64,000 nucleotides of DNA from Gaiellasilicea sp037721555 (lineage in GTDB: Bacteria > Actinomycetota > Thermoleophilia > Gaiellales > Gaiellaceae). Shown in pieces: positions 40,362 to 49,147 of the stretch (within the stretch, counting starts at the first letter, position 1; each line of letters begins with the position of its first letter). Made by a program: the position numbers and the translations under genes. The stretch is from the NCBI GenBank assembly GCA_037721555.1, contig JBBJOI010000008.1:1-64000 (forward strand), given 5' to 3'. Under the pieces are notes generated by a model. It made no database searches. It was not told the DNA's origin and worked only from the letters and a program-made list of their open reading frames with translations.

Positions 40362-41415
40362 GCAGCCGGAGGCGAAGCGGCTGCTGAGAGCAGCGCTCTC
40401 GGAGGGGCCGGCGCACGCGTATCTGCTGCACGGCCCTCCCGGCGTCGGCAAGCGAAAAGCTGCGCTCGCCTTCGCGGCCGGGCTCCTGGGCGAGGAGCGG
40501 CGCGTACTGGCGCGGAGCCACCCCGACCTCTACGTGCTCCAGCCGCTCGGCGAGATGATCCGGATCGACGAGATCCGCGAGCTCCACCGGGATCTGCACA
40601 TGCGCCCGTATGAGGCCGAGCGCCGGGTCTACGTGATCGAGTCCGCACACCTGTTGAACGAGGACGCCGCCGATGCGCTGCTGAAGGATCTGGAGGAGCC
40701 ACCCGCCTACGCGGTGATCGTTCTCGTGGCCGACGAGCTCGGGCAGCTGCCGCCGACGATCCGCTCGCGGTGCCAGCTCGTCCCCTTCAGGCGGCTGTCG
40801 GGACAGGCGGTGCGGGAGTTCCTGGCCGACCGCGCTCCGGGGCTTCCGGAGGCCGAGCGGACGGCACTCGCGCGGGTCGCGGCGGGCCGGCTCGACCGGG
40901 CCGAGCGGCTGCTCGACCCGGAGGCGGCCGCGCGGCGCACCGAGCTGCTGCGGGTCGCCCGCGCCGTCTACGGGGATCCCGAGTTCGAGCCGGCCGCTGC
41001 GGCGGTGGCGCTGCTGGAAGGTTCTCGCGCGCGAGGTACGGCGGCCCGTGCGCAGGTCGAGTCCGAGCTGGAGGGTCTCGACCTGACCGCTCGCGAGGCC
41101 GACCAGAGGCTGCGACGCTCTCAGCGCGGCGCGGAGCGCGAAGAGCTGCTCGCGTCGCTTGAGGAGCTGGCCTACTGGTACCGCGACCTCGTCGTGCTGG
41201 AGGCCGGCGCCGAGTCGGCCGTTGTCCATGCCGATCGCCTCGCCGAGTTGCGCGAGGACGCCACGCGCGATCGAGCGGTCGACGCGGAGGCGGCAGCAGA
41301 GATCGTGCGCGAGACCTGGCGGGCCATGGAGGAGTTCAACCTGGCGCCGCAGCTCGCTCTCGAGGCCCTCTTCGTCCGATTGCGGGGGGCATTCTTGGGA
41401 GCTCTCGTCGCGTGA
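40339..41415 (+). CDS. holB: DNA polymerase III delta-prime subunit, 358 aa
   Basis: Clamp-loader AAA+ subunit. P-loop-like GPPGVGKRKAAL, SHPDLYVLQP, IRIDEIRELHRDLHMRPYEAERRVYVI, EDAADALLKDLEEPPAY and SRCQLVPFRRL (SRC motif). The Cys-rich zinc module normally found between Walker A and the HPD segment is absent: AFAAGLLGEERRVLARSHPD has no Cys. ATG 40339 overlaps tmk. Its stop overlaps proA (GTGA), placing replication and proline genes in one transcript. Confidence 0.93.
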   Translation: MSFGTLPEQPEAKRLLRAALSEGPAHAYLLHGPPGVGKRKAALAFAAGLLGEERRVLARSHPDLYVLQPLGEMIRIDEIRELHRDLHMRPYEAERRVYVIESAHLLNEDAADALLKDLEEPPAYAVIVLVADELGQLPPTIRSRCQLVPFRRLSGQAVREFLADRAPGLPEAERTALARVAAGRLDRAERLLDPEAAARRTELLRVARAVYGDPEFEPAAAAVALLEGSRARGTAARAQVESELEGLDLTAREADQRLRRSQRGAEREELLASLEELAYWYRDLVVLEAGAESAVVHADRLAELREDATRDRAVDAEAAAEIVRETWRAMEEFNLAPQLALEALFVRLRGAFLGALVA

Positions 41416-42656
41416 CGCTCGAGTTGGTCAGACGGGAGGCGTTTGCCGCGCGGGCGGCTCTGGTGCGGATCTCCGACGAGCGCGTCGAGGACGCACTCGG
41501 GCAGGCCGTGCAGTTGCTGGCGGAGAGTCGCGAGGACGTGCTGCGGGCCAACGAGGCCGACGTCGAGTCCGGGCGGGGGAGGCTCGACGAGGGTGCGCTC
41601 GACCGGCTCCGTCTCGACGAGGCTCGACTCGAGGCGATCGCCGAAGGGCTCCGGGCAACGGCGGCGCTCCCGCCGATCGAGCGCGAAGTCCGGTCGTGGG
41701 CACTGCCCGGAGGGCTCCGGGCGTCCGAGCGGCGGATTCCCGTCGGCGTCGTCGGCGCGAACTTCGAGGCGCGGCCGAACGTCGCCGTCGACGTCGCCTC
41801 GCAGGTGCTGAAGAGCGGGAACGCGGTCGTGCTGCGCACAGGCGGCGCAGCGCTCGGCACCGTCACCGTGCTCGTCGACGACGTGCTGCGGCCCGCACTC
41901 GAGCGGGCCGGGCTCCCCAGTGCCGCCGTGGGCCTCGTGCGCTCCTCGGAACGCGCCGGCGCGGACGCCCTCGTCTCGCTGCCGGCGCTGATCCCGCTCG
42001 TGATCCTGCGCGGCAGCGGCGAGTCGACTGCAGCGCTCGAGCGGATTGCGGCCGCGAATGGCGTCCGGACGCTGGCGCATGCCGCGGGAGGCGGCGTGAT
42101 CTACGTGCACGGCGCCGGCTCGGCGACCACGCTGGCGGAGGTCGTCGAGTCGAGCCTCGACCGGCTCGGGGTCTGCAACCGGCTCAACCTGGCGCTCGTC
42201 GACCGGGCAGCGGAGGCGCTCGTGCCGACGCTGGTCGACGCCTGCCGCGCCAGCGGCGTCGAGGTGCGCGGGACCCCGCGGGCCGGCGGCGTCGACGGCG
42301 TGCTACCGCTCGACCGGCCGCGCGGTCACGAATGGGCGGGGGAGGCCGAGCGCGTTGCCTCGATCACGCTCGATCTCGTCGACGACCTCGACGAGGCGGT
42401 TCGGATCGCGAACGAGGAGACGTCGGGCCTCGCGGCCACGATCGTGACGGAGGACGGGGCCGCTGCCGAGCGCTTCCTAGAGACGTACCGCGGCACCGCG
42501 GCGTTCTGGAACGCGACCACCCGTCTCACGGACGGCTTCAAGCTCCTCGGCACACCGGAGACCGGCATCGGCGTCGGCTGGGCCCCCGGCCCGCGCGGCC
42601 CAGTCACCTACCGCGACCTCTGCATCCGCCAGTACCGCATCGTCGCTGCGCCGTGA
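41412..42656 (+). CDS. proA: Gamma-glutamyl phosphate reductase, 414 aa
   Basis: Second step of proline synthesis; NADPH-dependent reduction of glutamyl-5-phosphate. Aldehyde-dehydrogenase-like fold: RRIPVGVVGANFEARPNV, VLKSGNAVVLRTGG, catalytic Cys in LGVCNRLNLALVD, IANEETSGLAATIV and NATTRLTDGFKLLGTPETGIG. The length is usual. GTG 41412 overlaps the holB stop. It is followed after 31 bp by proB. Confidence 0.95.
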   Translation: MTLELVRREAFAARAALVRISDERVEDALGQAVQLLAESREDVLRANEADVESGRGRLDEGALDRLRLDEARLEAIAEGLRATAALPPIEREVRSWALPGGLRASERRIPVGVVGANFEARPNVAVDVASQVLKSGNAVVLRTGGAALGTVTVLVDDVLRPALERAGLPSAAVGLVRSSERAGADALVSLPALIPLVILRGSGESTAALERIAAANGVRTLAHAAGGGVIYVHGAGSATTLAEVVESSLDRLGVCNRLNLALVDRAAEALVPTLVDACRASGVEVRGTPRAGGVDGVLPLDRPRGHEWAGEAERVASITLDLVDDLDEAVRIANEETSGLAATIVTEDGAAAERFLETYRGTAAFWNATTRLTDGFKLLGTPETGIGVGWAPGPRGPVTYRDLCIRQYRIVAAP

Positions 42657-42687
42657 GGCGCCTGTTTCAACCTCCTTTCGCCCGCGC

Positions 42688-43728
42688 GTGAGCATCGTCG
42701 TCAAGCTGGGGTCCTCGCTCGTCGCGAACGAGCGCGGGCGCGTCCGGCGCGGGCTGCTGGAGGCGCGCGCGACGGAGATCGGAACACTCGTCCGCGGCCG
42801 CGAGCAGGTGTGCGTCGTCTCCTCGGGCGCGATCGCGCTCGGACTACCCGGGCTCGGCCTCGAGCGGCGCCCGCGGTCGACGCCACAGCTGCAGGCAGCC
42901 TCGGCGGTCGGTCAGGTCCGGCTCCAGCTCGCCTGGAGAGCGGCGCTGAAGGCGCAGGGCCTCGAGGCGGCTCAGATCCTGCTCTCCGCCGGAGACCTCG
43001 CGGAGCGCGTGAGCTATGTCAACGCACGGAACGCGCTCAAGGCACTCCTCCGGCTCGGCGTCGTGCCCGTCGTGAACGAGAACGACGCCACGGCGACCGA
43101 CGAGATCACGTTCGGCGACAACGATTCGCTGGCGGCGCAGGTGGCGATGCTGCTCGGGGCGCGGCTGCTCGTCCTGCTGACGGAGGTGGACGGGGTCTAC
43201 AGCTCGCACCCCGCCCACGCCGACGCGCGGCCGGTCGCGAGTGGCGACGCACTCGACGGCGTTCGTCTCGGTGCCGGAAGCATCCAGGGCAAGGGCGGGA
43301 TGGCGAGCAAGGTCGCATCCGCGCGGCTCGCCGCGACGGCCGGGATCCCGACCGTGATCGCCTCGGGTCGCGGCACCGACGTCCTCGCGGCGATCGTGGC
43401 CGGGGAGGGGCGCGGCACGCGCTTCCCCGCCGCGTCCTCGCCGGCGAGCGCGTTCCGGCTCTGGCTGCGGTACGCGAAGCCGCCGAGCGGCCGGCTCGTG
43501 CTCGACGAGGGCGCGCGCGCGGCGGTGGCCGAGGACGGCCGGAGCCTGCTGGCCGTGGGTGTGGTGCGCTGCGAGGGCACGTTCGTTCCGGGAGACGCCG
43601 TCGAGCTCGTCGCGCTCGACGGCACCGTGATCGGCAAGGGCCTCGCGGGCGCAGGCGCGGCCGAGCTCCGCAACCGCCCTCGCGGGCTCGAGGCGGTGCA
43701 CCGCGACCGGCTGGTGTTGTACGAGTAG
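42688..43728 (+). CDS. proB: Glutamate 5-kinase with PUA domain, 346 aa
   Basis: First step of proline synthesis, feedback-inhibited in relatives. Amino-acid-kinase domain (1-250): VVKLGSSLV, VSSGAIALG, VVNENDATATDEITFGDNDSL and GKGGMASKVASARLA. The C-terminal PUA domain (about 265-346) includes GRLVLDEGARAAVAEDGRSLL. GTG 42688 is immediately followed by the first strand. The order proA-proB is reversed from the commoner proB-proA. Confidence 0.95.
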   Translation: MSIVVKLGSSLVANERGRVRRGLLEARATEIGTLVRGREQVCVVSSGAIALGLPGLGLERRPRSTPQLQAASAVGQVRLQLAWRAALKAQGLEAAQILLSAGDLAERVSYVNARNALKALLRLGVVPVVNENDATATDEITFGDNDSLAAQVAMLLGARLLVLLTEVDGVYSSHPAHADARPVASGDALDGVRLGAGSIQGKGGMASKVASARLAATAGIPTVIASGRGTDVLAAIVAGEGRGTRFPAASSPASAFRLWLRYAKPPSGRLVLDEGARAAVAEDGRSLLAVGVVRCEGTFVPGDAVELVALDGTVIGKGLAGAGAAELRNRPRGLEAVHRDRLVLYE

Positions 43729-43734
43729 CCGGCC

Positions 43735-44454
43735 GTGCAGAGCTATGACACGTTCGCCCGCTTCTATGACCCGGTTCAGGGTGACCGGGCCGACCACGCT
43801 GCTTACGTGCGCTGGTTGATCGAGAAGCACCATCCAACCGCTCGCACCGCGATCGAGCTCGCTTGCGGCACCGGATCGATCCTGGTGCAACTGCAGCCCG
43901 ACTTCGAGGTGACTGGCGTGGATCTGTCAGGGCCGATGCTCGCTGTCGCCGCGGAGAAAGTGCCTGAGGCGCGGCTCGTGCAGGCAGACATGACCGAGGT
44001 TCATATCGGTGAGGCCTTTGACGTGGTCCTGTGCCTCTACGACTCGGTCAATCACCTGCTGGAGTTCTCTCAGTGGGAGGCGCTCTTCGACCGGGCCCGC
44101 GAGCATCTTTCAGATCGCGGGATCTTCGTCTTCGACATCAACACGGATTACCAGCTCGCTGAGCTCGTCACGCAGCCGCAGCAGGCGGTCTGGTTCGGCG
44201 ACCGAGACCTCCTGTTGATAGACGTGGTGGCTGGCGAGGACAGCGGTGTCGTCGACTGGCACCTCCAGGTGTTCGAGCATCAGGACGGCTCGTTCTACCG
44301 ATTCCACTCGGAGCGCATCCCCGAGACCTCGTTTAGCGTCGAGCGGATCAAAGGCAGCCTTGGCGACCGGTTCCGCCGCGTCAGAGTGTACGACCGGCAG
44401 CGCGCGCGACCGTCCAGCAAATCCGCGCGGCTGCATTTCGTCTGCGAGGCGTAG
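43735..44454 (+). CDS. Class I SAM-dependent methyltransferase, 239 aa
   Basis: SYDTFARFYDPVQGD at the N-terminus, motif I AIELACGTGSILVQL, VTGVDLSGPMLAVA, then DVVLCLYDSVNHL and IFVFDINTDYQL. This is the YdjH/methyltransferase_25 style with a C-terminal beta-rich half (WHLQVFEHQDGSFYRFHSERI). Start GTG 43735, 6 bp after proB. Its base composition is slightly lower in GC and its codon use less extreme than its neighbours. Target unknown. Confidence 0.9.
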   Translation: MQSYDTFARFYDPVQGDRADHAAYVRWLIEKHHPTARTAIELACGTGSILVQLQPDFEVTGVDLSGPMLAVAAEKVPEARLVQADMTEVHIGEAFDVVLCLYDSVNHLLEFSQWEALFDRAREHLSDRGIFVFDINTDYQLAELVTQPQQAVWFGDRDLLLIDVVAGEDSGVVDWHLQVFEHQDGSFYRFHSERIPETSFSVERIKGSLGDRFRRVRVYDRQRARPSSKSARLHFVCEA

Positions 44455-44734
44455 TCCGAGTCAGTCGGCGTGCCCCGATTGCTGACGTCCCGACTTCGAG
44501 GGAACGGGCGCCGGTTGTAGCAACCGCGAGTAGACGTACCTCAACCTCGCCCGGAGCTGCTGGAGAGGTTCTTGCGTGCACGTCTTCGGTGCCCGGACGC
44601 GGCGCTGGCGCCGACCGCCGCGCCGCAACCCATGGCGACCACGTGGCTCCGAGCCACAAGGTCGTGCAAGGGGGCTCGACGACCCGCCCGTGTCGGCCAC
44701 GAGCAGTACCGCTGAGACCGTGTGAGCCTCGCCA
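44455..44734. other. 280-bp stretch without a recognisable gene
   Basis: It lies between convergent genes. Frames on both strands are open, but their translations are low-complexity Arg/Ser/Ala mixtures with no family resemblance. No strong hairpin, tRNA or repeat was found. It may hold decayed coding sequence. Confidence 0.4.
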
Positions 44735-45553
44735 TTAGAACGCTCCTGCGCCCGCCGACGCGACCCTCAGTGGCAGGACTTTCGTCCGCTCGAGACGCTC
44801 CCTGAGCTCGACTGCGCAGGTGTCGACGGCCTCCGGCCGCGCCCACACGATCACCGTCGGCCCGGAGCCCGAGATCGTCGCGGCGACGGCACCCTCCGGC
44901 AGCCGTGCTCGGACGACCGCCAGCAGCGGTGCTCCTGCAGCGCGATACGGCTCGTGGATGCGGTCGTTTGCCGCCGCCGCGAAGAGCTCTGCGGAGCCGC
45001 CGGCGAGTGCCGCGCCGAGCAGCGTCGCGCGGGCTGCCGTGTATGCCGCATCCGCGTGCGGTACCTGCTCGGGAAGGGCCGATCTCGCGGCCTTAGTGCC
45101 AACTCGCTCCGGCGGGATCAACGCGATCGCGCGCGCCGGCAGGTCGTCCGCGACTCGCACGATCCTGCCCTCCCAGGTCAGGCAGACGCCGCCCGTGAGT
45201 GCCGCTGCGAGGTTGTCGGGATGCCCTTCGAGGTCGACGCCCAGCGCCAGCAGCTCCTCCGGCACCGGCTCGCGACCGGCGGCGATCGCGCCGGCGACGA
45301 GCCCCAGCGCCACGGTCGCCGCGCTCGATCCGAGCCCGCGCTCCCGCGGGATCCGGTCGGTGAACGTGAACGAGAGCCCCTCGGTCGAGGCGAGGCGCGC
45401 GAACGCGTGCACCGCGAGGTGCTCCGGATCGGGACTTTGTGACGCTGCGACACGAACTTCCAGCTCGTTCCAGAGGTCGAGGGCGGCCGCCGCGCAGTCG
45501 AAGCCGGGACCGAGGTTCGCCGTCGTTGCCGGGGCACGGACCCGGATCCTCAT
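44735..45553 (-). CDS. thrB: Homoserine kinase, 272 aa
   Basis: Phosphorylates homoserine for threonine synthesis; GHMP kinase fold. Substrate motif RAPATTANLGPGFDCAAAAL, ATP loop RIPRERGLGSSAATVALG, HPDNLAAALTGG and the C-terminal ISGSGPTVIVWA. The length is a little below the usual 290-310. It is the last gene of hom-thrC-thrB, 11 bp after thrC. Confidence 0.95.
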   Translation of the reverse strand: MRIRVRAPATTANLGPGFDCAAAALDLWNELEVRVAASQSPDPEHLAVHAFARLASTEGLSFTFTDRIPRERGLGSSAATVALGLVAGAIAAGREPVPEELLALGVDLEGHPDNLAAALTGGVCLTWEGRIVRVADDLPARAIALIPPERVGTKAARSALPEQVPHADAAYTAARATLLGAALAGGSAELFAAAANDRIHEPYRAAGAPLLAVVRARLPEGAVAATISGSGPTVIVWARPEAVDTCAVELRERLERTKVLPLRVASAGAGAF

Positions 45554-45564
45554 CTCACCTCAGC

Positions 45565-46485
45565 TCAATTGGCGAGCTGCTCGAAGGCGGCCGCGTCTTT
45601 GAGCCCGTTCCCGGTCAGGACGCAGACGACGCGCTGACCGGCTTCGGCTCCGCTGCCGCTGAGGCCCGCGACCGCAGCCGCCGATGCCGGCTCGCAGAAG
45701 AGCCCTTCGTCCCGCGCGAGCGACTTCCAGGCCGAGACGATCTCCGCGTCCCCGACCGTCACGACCCGGCCGCCGGTCTTCGCCACCGCCTCGGCGACCT
45801 CGTCCGCGTGCACGGGAGCGCCGATCCGGATTGCCGAGGCGACCGTCTCGAGCCGAGCTGCCGCCTGCACCGGCACGATCGCCGGTAGAGGATCGCCGAG
45901 CTCGGAGAAGCCCTTGAAGTAGGCCGCCGTGTTCCCACCGCCGCCGTACGGGAGCGCGAGCATGTCGGGCGGGCCTCCGAGCTGCTCGACGATCTCGAAC
46001 GCCGCTGTCTTCTGGCCCTCGAGCCGGTGCGGGTTTGTGGAGTTGACGAACGTGTGGCCCTCGTCCTCGGCGAGCGCGAGCGCTGCCGCGAAGGCGTCTT
46101 CGAAAGAGCCTTCGACCGGGAGGAGGCGCGCGCCCGCCGCTCGCACCTGCACTATCTTGCCGGCGGCCACGGCACCGGCCGCGTGCACGACTACCGCCTC
46201 TAATCCGGCGCGCGCCGCGTAGGCTGCGGCCGAGGCGGCGGTGTTGCCCGTCGAGGCGCAGACAACGCCCCGCGCGCCGCTCTCGACGGCCTTGGAGACG
46301 GCGACCGCCATGCCTCGGTCCTTGAACGACCCGGTCGGATTCGCGCCCTCACACTTGAGCCAGATTTCGAGTCCGAGTCGCTCCGAGACCCGGTTCGCCC
46401 GAATGAGTGGTGTCGAGCCCTCGCCCAGCGTGACGAGCGGCGTCGTCTCGGAGAGCGGCAGCGCGGCCCGGTAGCGCTCGAGCAC
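45565..46485 (-). CDS. thrC: Threonine synthase, 306 aa
   Basis: Converts O-phosphohomoserine to threonine; PLP fold type II. LGEGSTPLIRA, the PLP lysine in GANPTGSFKDRGM, ASTGNTAASAAAYAARAG, PYGGGGNTAAYFKGF and VLTGNGLKD. It is the compact actinobacterial form (usually 330-350), here missing little. GTG 46485 shares one base with the hom stop (TAGTG), so the genes are coupled. Confidence 0.95.
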   Translation of the reverse strand: MLERYRAALPLSETTPLVTLGEGSTPLIRANRVSERLGLEIWLKCEGANPTGSFKDRGMAVAVSKAVESGARGVVCASTGNTAASAAAYAARAGLEAVVVHAAGAVAAGKIVQVRAAGARLLPVEGSFEDAFAAALALAEDEGHTFVNSTNPHRLEGQKTAAFEIVEQLGGPPDMLALPYGGGGNTAAYFKGFSELGDPLPAIVPVQAAARLETVASAIRIGAPVHADEVAEAVAKTGGRVVTVGDAEIVSAWKSLARDEGLFCEPASAAAVAGLSGSGAEAGQRVVCVLTGNGLKDAAAFEQLAN

Positions 46486-47774
46486 TAGACGCCCCGCTCG
46501 ACGACGAGGCGCAGGGCATCCGGCCTCCCGCGCACCTCCGGCAGCGCCGCGATTGCGTCGAGCGCCGCCTCGAGCTTCCCTGACGGTGCCGTGTGTGTGA
46601 CGACGTCGAGAGCCGCCGACCCGTTGACCAGGTGCTGTGTCAGGCGCGCAATCGAGACGCCCTCGTCGGCGAAGCGCTCGGCGACGTGCGCGAGGGCGCC
46701 GGGGCGGTCGGCGACCTCGATCCGGACGTAGTAGGCAGCCGGCAAGTCTCCCGGCGGCAGCTTCTCGAGCGTGCGCCAGCTGGCGTCGCCCTGGAGGAAC
46801 CCGGTTCCAGTCGTCCCGAGCACGCTGACCAGGTCGGCGACGACGGCGGACGCCGTCTCGATCCCGCCGGCACCCGGGCCTTCGAGCATCAGCTCACGGA
46901 TCGCGTCCCCCTGCAGCATGACGGCGTTGAACGCGCCCGCGACCGACGCGAGCGGATGCTCCAGGGCGACGAGTGCGGGGCCGACGCGCACGTCCACGGC
47001 GTCGTCCAGGAGCGTCGCAGTGCCGACGAGGCGGACGACCGCGCCCAGCGAGCGGGCTGCCTCGATGTGCTCCGGACGGAGACTCTCTATTCCTTCGTAC
47101 GCGACATCGTCGACGAGCACCCGCGAGCCGAACGCGACCGTGGCGAGGATCGCCATCTTGGCGGCGGCGTCGGCGCCGTTCACGTCCTCGGCGGGGTCGG
47201 CCTCGGCGTACCCGAGCCGTTGCGCCTCTGCGAGCGCATCCTCGTAGGCGGCGCCGCTCTCCATCCGCGTCAGGATGAAGTTCGTCGTGCCATTGACGAT
47301 CCCGAGCACCCGGTGAACGTTCGTGGCGACGAGTGACTCGCGTAACACCTTGATCACGGGAATCGCAGCGCAGACGGAGGCCTCGAAGCTGAGCTGCACG
47401 CCGGCCCCGGACGCCGCCGCGAAGAGCTCCGCGCTGCGACGTGCGAGCAGCTGCTTGTTCGCGCTGACGACGGGCTTCCCCGCCCGCAGCAGGTCGAGCA
47501 CGTAGCCGCCGGTAGGTTCGAGTCCTCCCATCACCTCGGCCACGAGCACGATCGACGTGTCCTCGAGGATGGATGTGAAATCGGTTGTCAGCACCCCTTC
47601 GCCGGTGGGGAAGTCGCGCTCCTTGTCGGGGTTGCGGACGAGCGCCTTCACGACCCGCAGCCGGTGACCGGTTGCCCGCTCGATCTCGTCGCCGCCCTCC
47701 GCGAGCATGCGGTTGACGGCGGCACCCACGGTGCCGTAGCCGAGCAGCGCAACCGGGACGTCGACCGAAGCCAT
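46485..47774 (-). CDS. hom: Homoserine dehydrogenase with ACT domain, 429 aa
   Basis: Reduces aspartate semialdehyde to homoserine. Rossmann motif VALLGYGTVGAAV, VVSANKQLLA, catalytic block GIVNGTTNFILTRME, YAEADPAEDVNGADAAAKMAIL. A C-terminal ACT regulatory domain (about 345-429) begins YYVRIEVADRPGALAHVAERF and is the usual site of threonine inhibition. ATG 47774 is preferred; TAGGCT (47785-47780) lies 5 nt upstream, suggesting a leaderless mRNA. It heads hom-thrC-thrB. Confidence 0.96.
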   Translation of the reverse strand: MASVDVPVALLGYGTVGAAVNRMLAEGGDEIERATGHRLRVVKALVRNPDKERDFPTGEGVLTTDFTSILEDTSIVLVAEVMGGLEPTGGYVLDLLRAGKPVVSANKQLLARRSAELFAAASGAGVQLSFEASVCAAIPVIKVLRESLVATNVHRVLGIVNGTTNFILTRMESGAAYEDALAEAQRLGYAEADPAEDVNGADAAAKMAILATVAFGSRVLVDDVAYEGIESLRPEHIEAARSLGAVVRLVGTATLLDDAVDVRVGPALVALEHPLASVAGAFNAVMLQGDAIRELMLEGPGAGGIETASAVVADLVSVLGTTGTGFLQGDASWRTLEKLPPGDLPAAYYVRIEVADRPGALAHVAERFADEGVSIARLTQHLVNGSAALDVVTHTAPSGKLEAALDAIAALPEVRGRPDALRLVVERGV

Positions 47775-47779
47775 GTTGG

Positions 47780-47785
47780 AGCCTA
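47780..47785 (-). promoter_or_regulatory. -10 element TAGGCT for hom, leaderless arrangement
   Basis: On the minus strand TAGGCT is followed by CCAAC and ATG 47774. There is no ribosome site. The divergent toxin-antitoxin promoter starts only 24 bp away. Confidence 0.35.
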
Positions 47786-47808
47786 TCGGCGTCACGCTAA
47801 CGGTTGCT

Positions 47809-47814
47809 TATGCT
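47809..47814 (+). promoter_or_regulatory. -10 element TATGCT for the antitoxin gene, leaderless arrangement
   Basis: TATGCT is followed by ACATTC (6 nt) and ATG 47821. No ribosome site is present. Confidence 0.45.
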
Positions 47815-47820
47815 ACATTC

Positions 47821-48099
47821 ATGTACATAACCGAGGCAGTTGGCATCGCCGAGTTGCGGCAGAACCTCAGCCGCTATCTCCGCCGCGTCGAGCGCGGCGA
47901 GCGGCTGCTCGTCACTGATCGGAATCGACCTGTCGCCGAGCTCGGCCCGCCGCCCGCGACCGGCGCCGCGCTCGATCGCCTGATCGCTGAGGGCCGCGTC
48001 TCGCGCCCCCTACGACACGCTCTACCTCCGCCGCTCTCACTCGACGGCGATCCGTACGCGCTCAGCCGCGCGCTCGACGAGATCCGCGACGAGCGTTAA
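47821..48099 (+). CDS. Phd/YefM-type antitoxin, 92 aa
   Basis: DNA-binding antitoxin: IAELRQNLSRYLRRVERGERLLVTDRNRPVAEL is the prevent-host-death fold seen at residues 9-42. The C-terminal half (ATGAALDRLIAEGRVSRPLRH, then a Pro-rich turn and YALSRALDEIRDER) would wrap the toxin. ATG 47821 fits the family start. The PIN toxin follows after 12 bp. Autoregulation by binding its own promoter is expected from the family. Confidence 0.88.
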   Translation: MYITEAVGIAELRQNLSRYLRRVERGERLLVTDRNRPVAELGPPPATGAALDRLIAEGRVSRPLRHALPPPLSLDGDPYALSRALDEIRDER

Positions 48100-48111
48100 G
48101 AACGCGTCGAG

Positions 48112-48525
48112 GTGGCGATCTTCTACGCCGACTCCTCGGCGCTCGTGAAGCTCGTCCGCGACGAGCCCGAGAGCGGGCCGCTGCGTCTCTTCCTGGCCGA
48201 CGCCGACCTCGTATCGTCCGAGCTCGTGCTGACGGAGCTGCCGCGGGCGATCAGGCGTGCGGCCTCCCACGACCCCCGCCTGCCGCTGGAGCTGCTGCTG
48301 TCGCGCACCGGCGAGATCCTCGAGGCGCTCGGCCTGCACCCTCTTGAGCGGGCCGTGCTGCTCGCAGCCGGAGCGGTCACAGAGCCGGCGCTGCGATCGC
48401 TCGATGCGATCCACGTCGTCGTCGCCGCAATCCTCTCTCCAATCGACGGCTTCGTCAGCTACGACGAGCGTCAGGCCGCCGCAGCTCGGCTCGCGGGGTT
48501 TCGCACGGTCGCGCCCGGTACCTGA
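48112..48525 (+). CDS. PIN-domain toxin (VapC-like RNase), 137 aa
   Basis: Type II toxin expected to cut RNA. PIN acidic residues are visible: Asp in FYADSSALVKL (about 6), Glu in SSELVLTELPRA (about 43), Asp in RSLDAIHVVVA and Asp in FVSYDERQAAAA. The length is normal. GTG 48112 follows the antitoxin directly. The pair is complete by motif. The 120 bp behind it hold no gene. Confidence 0.9.
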   Translation: MAIFYADSSALVKLVRDEPESGPLRLFLADADLVSSELVLTELPRAIRRAASHDPRLPLELLLSRTGEILEALGLHPLERAVLLAAGAVTEPALRSLDAIHVVVAAILSPIDGFVSYDERQAAAARLAGFRTVAPGT

Positions 48526-48646
48526 GCGGCGGTACCGACACCGGGCGGCACCCCCCACGAGAGCCGTGGCGAGACGGTCACCGTCGTAGTCGACCGCCGT
48601 GCGTGATCGGAGACGAGCAGGACGACTGAGGTACCCGTCAATCTCG

Positions 48647-49132
48647 TCACGCGTGCGGAGGCTCCGGAACGACCCAGATCACCGGCTCCTCCGAAGGTGC
48701 GAAGCCCTGTCGGCGATAGAAGTCAATGCTCTCGTCGCTCGGCCACACCATCATCAGCTCCACGTCGGCCTCGGCCGCACGCGCCTGCGCGCGTTCGATC
48801 AGCGCACCTCCAATGCCGCGACCTCGAAAGTCGGGTCGTGTGTAGACGTTCGTGAGGTAGGCGATTCGCCTGCGCTCCCGTGTCGGCCGTGGCACTTTGT
48901 CGACGTAAGCAACAAACGCGTGCGAAACAATCTGCCCGTCCACTTCCGCGACCCAGACGTGCCACCGCCCGGACTCGATCGCGTCGCGCATGAACTTCTG
49001 AGCGTCGTCTAGGTAGGTGGGTGACTCGGCTTCGTCACCTCCGGTTGTGTCCTCGAAAGTGAACTCACGCCTCATCGCAATGAGTGTCGGAATGTCCTGC
49101 TCGACGGCGAGTCGGAACCGTGCCACGGGCAC
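48647..49132 (-). CDS. GNAT-family N-acetyltransferase, 161 aa
   Basis: Acetyl-CoA-binding loop in DFRGRGIGGALIERAQARA (R/Q-x-x-G-x-G/A), preceded by IAYLTNVYTRPDF (strand 4) and followed by IDFYRRQGFAPSEEP. An N-terminal RLAVEQDIPTLIAMRREF fits single-domain GNATs. Substrate unknown. It begins 15 bp after the carB stop on the same strand, so it may share the carAB transcript. Confidence 0.9.
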   Translation of the reverse strand: MPVARFRLAVEQDIPTLIAMRREFTFEDTTGGDEAESPTYLDDAQKFMRDAIESGRWHVWVAEVDGQIVSHAFVAYVDKVPRPTRERRRIAYLTNVYTRPDFRGRGIGGALIERAQARAAEADVELMMVWPSDESIDFYRRQGFAPSEEPVIWVVPEPPHA

Positions 49133-49147
49133 GGTCTCATTCTAGGG

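Noticed and set aside
44461..44846. Open frames on both strands in the spacer before thrB
   Set aside because: Low-complexity translations with no motif and no ribosome site.
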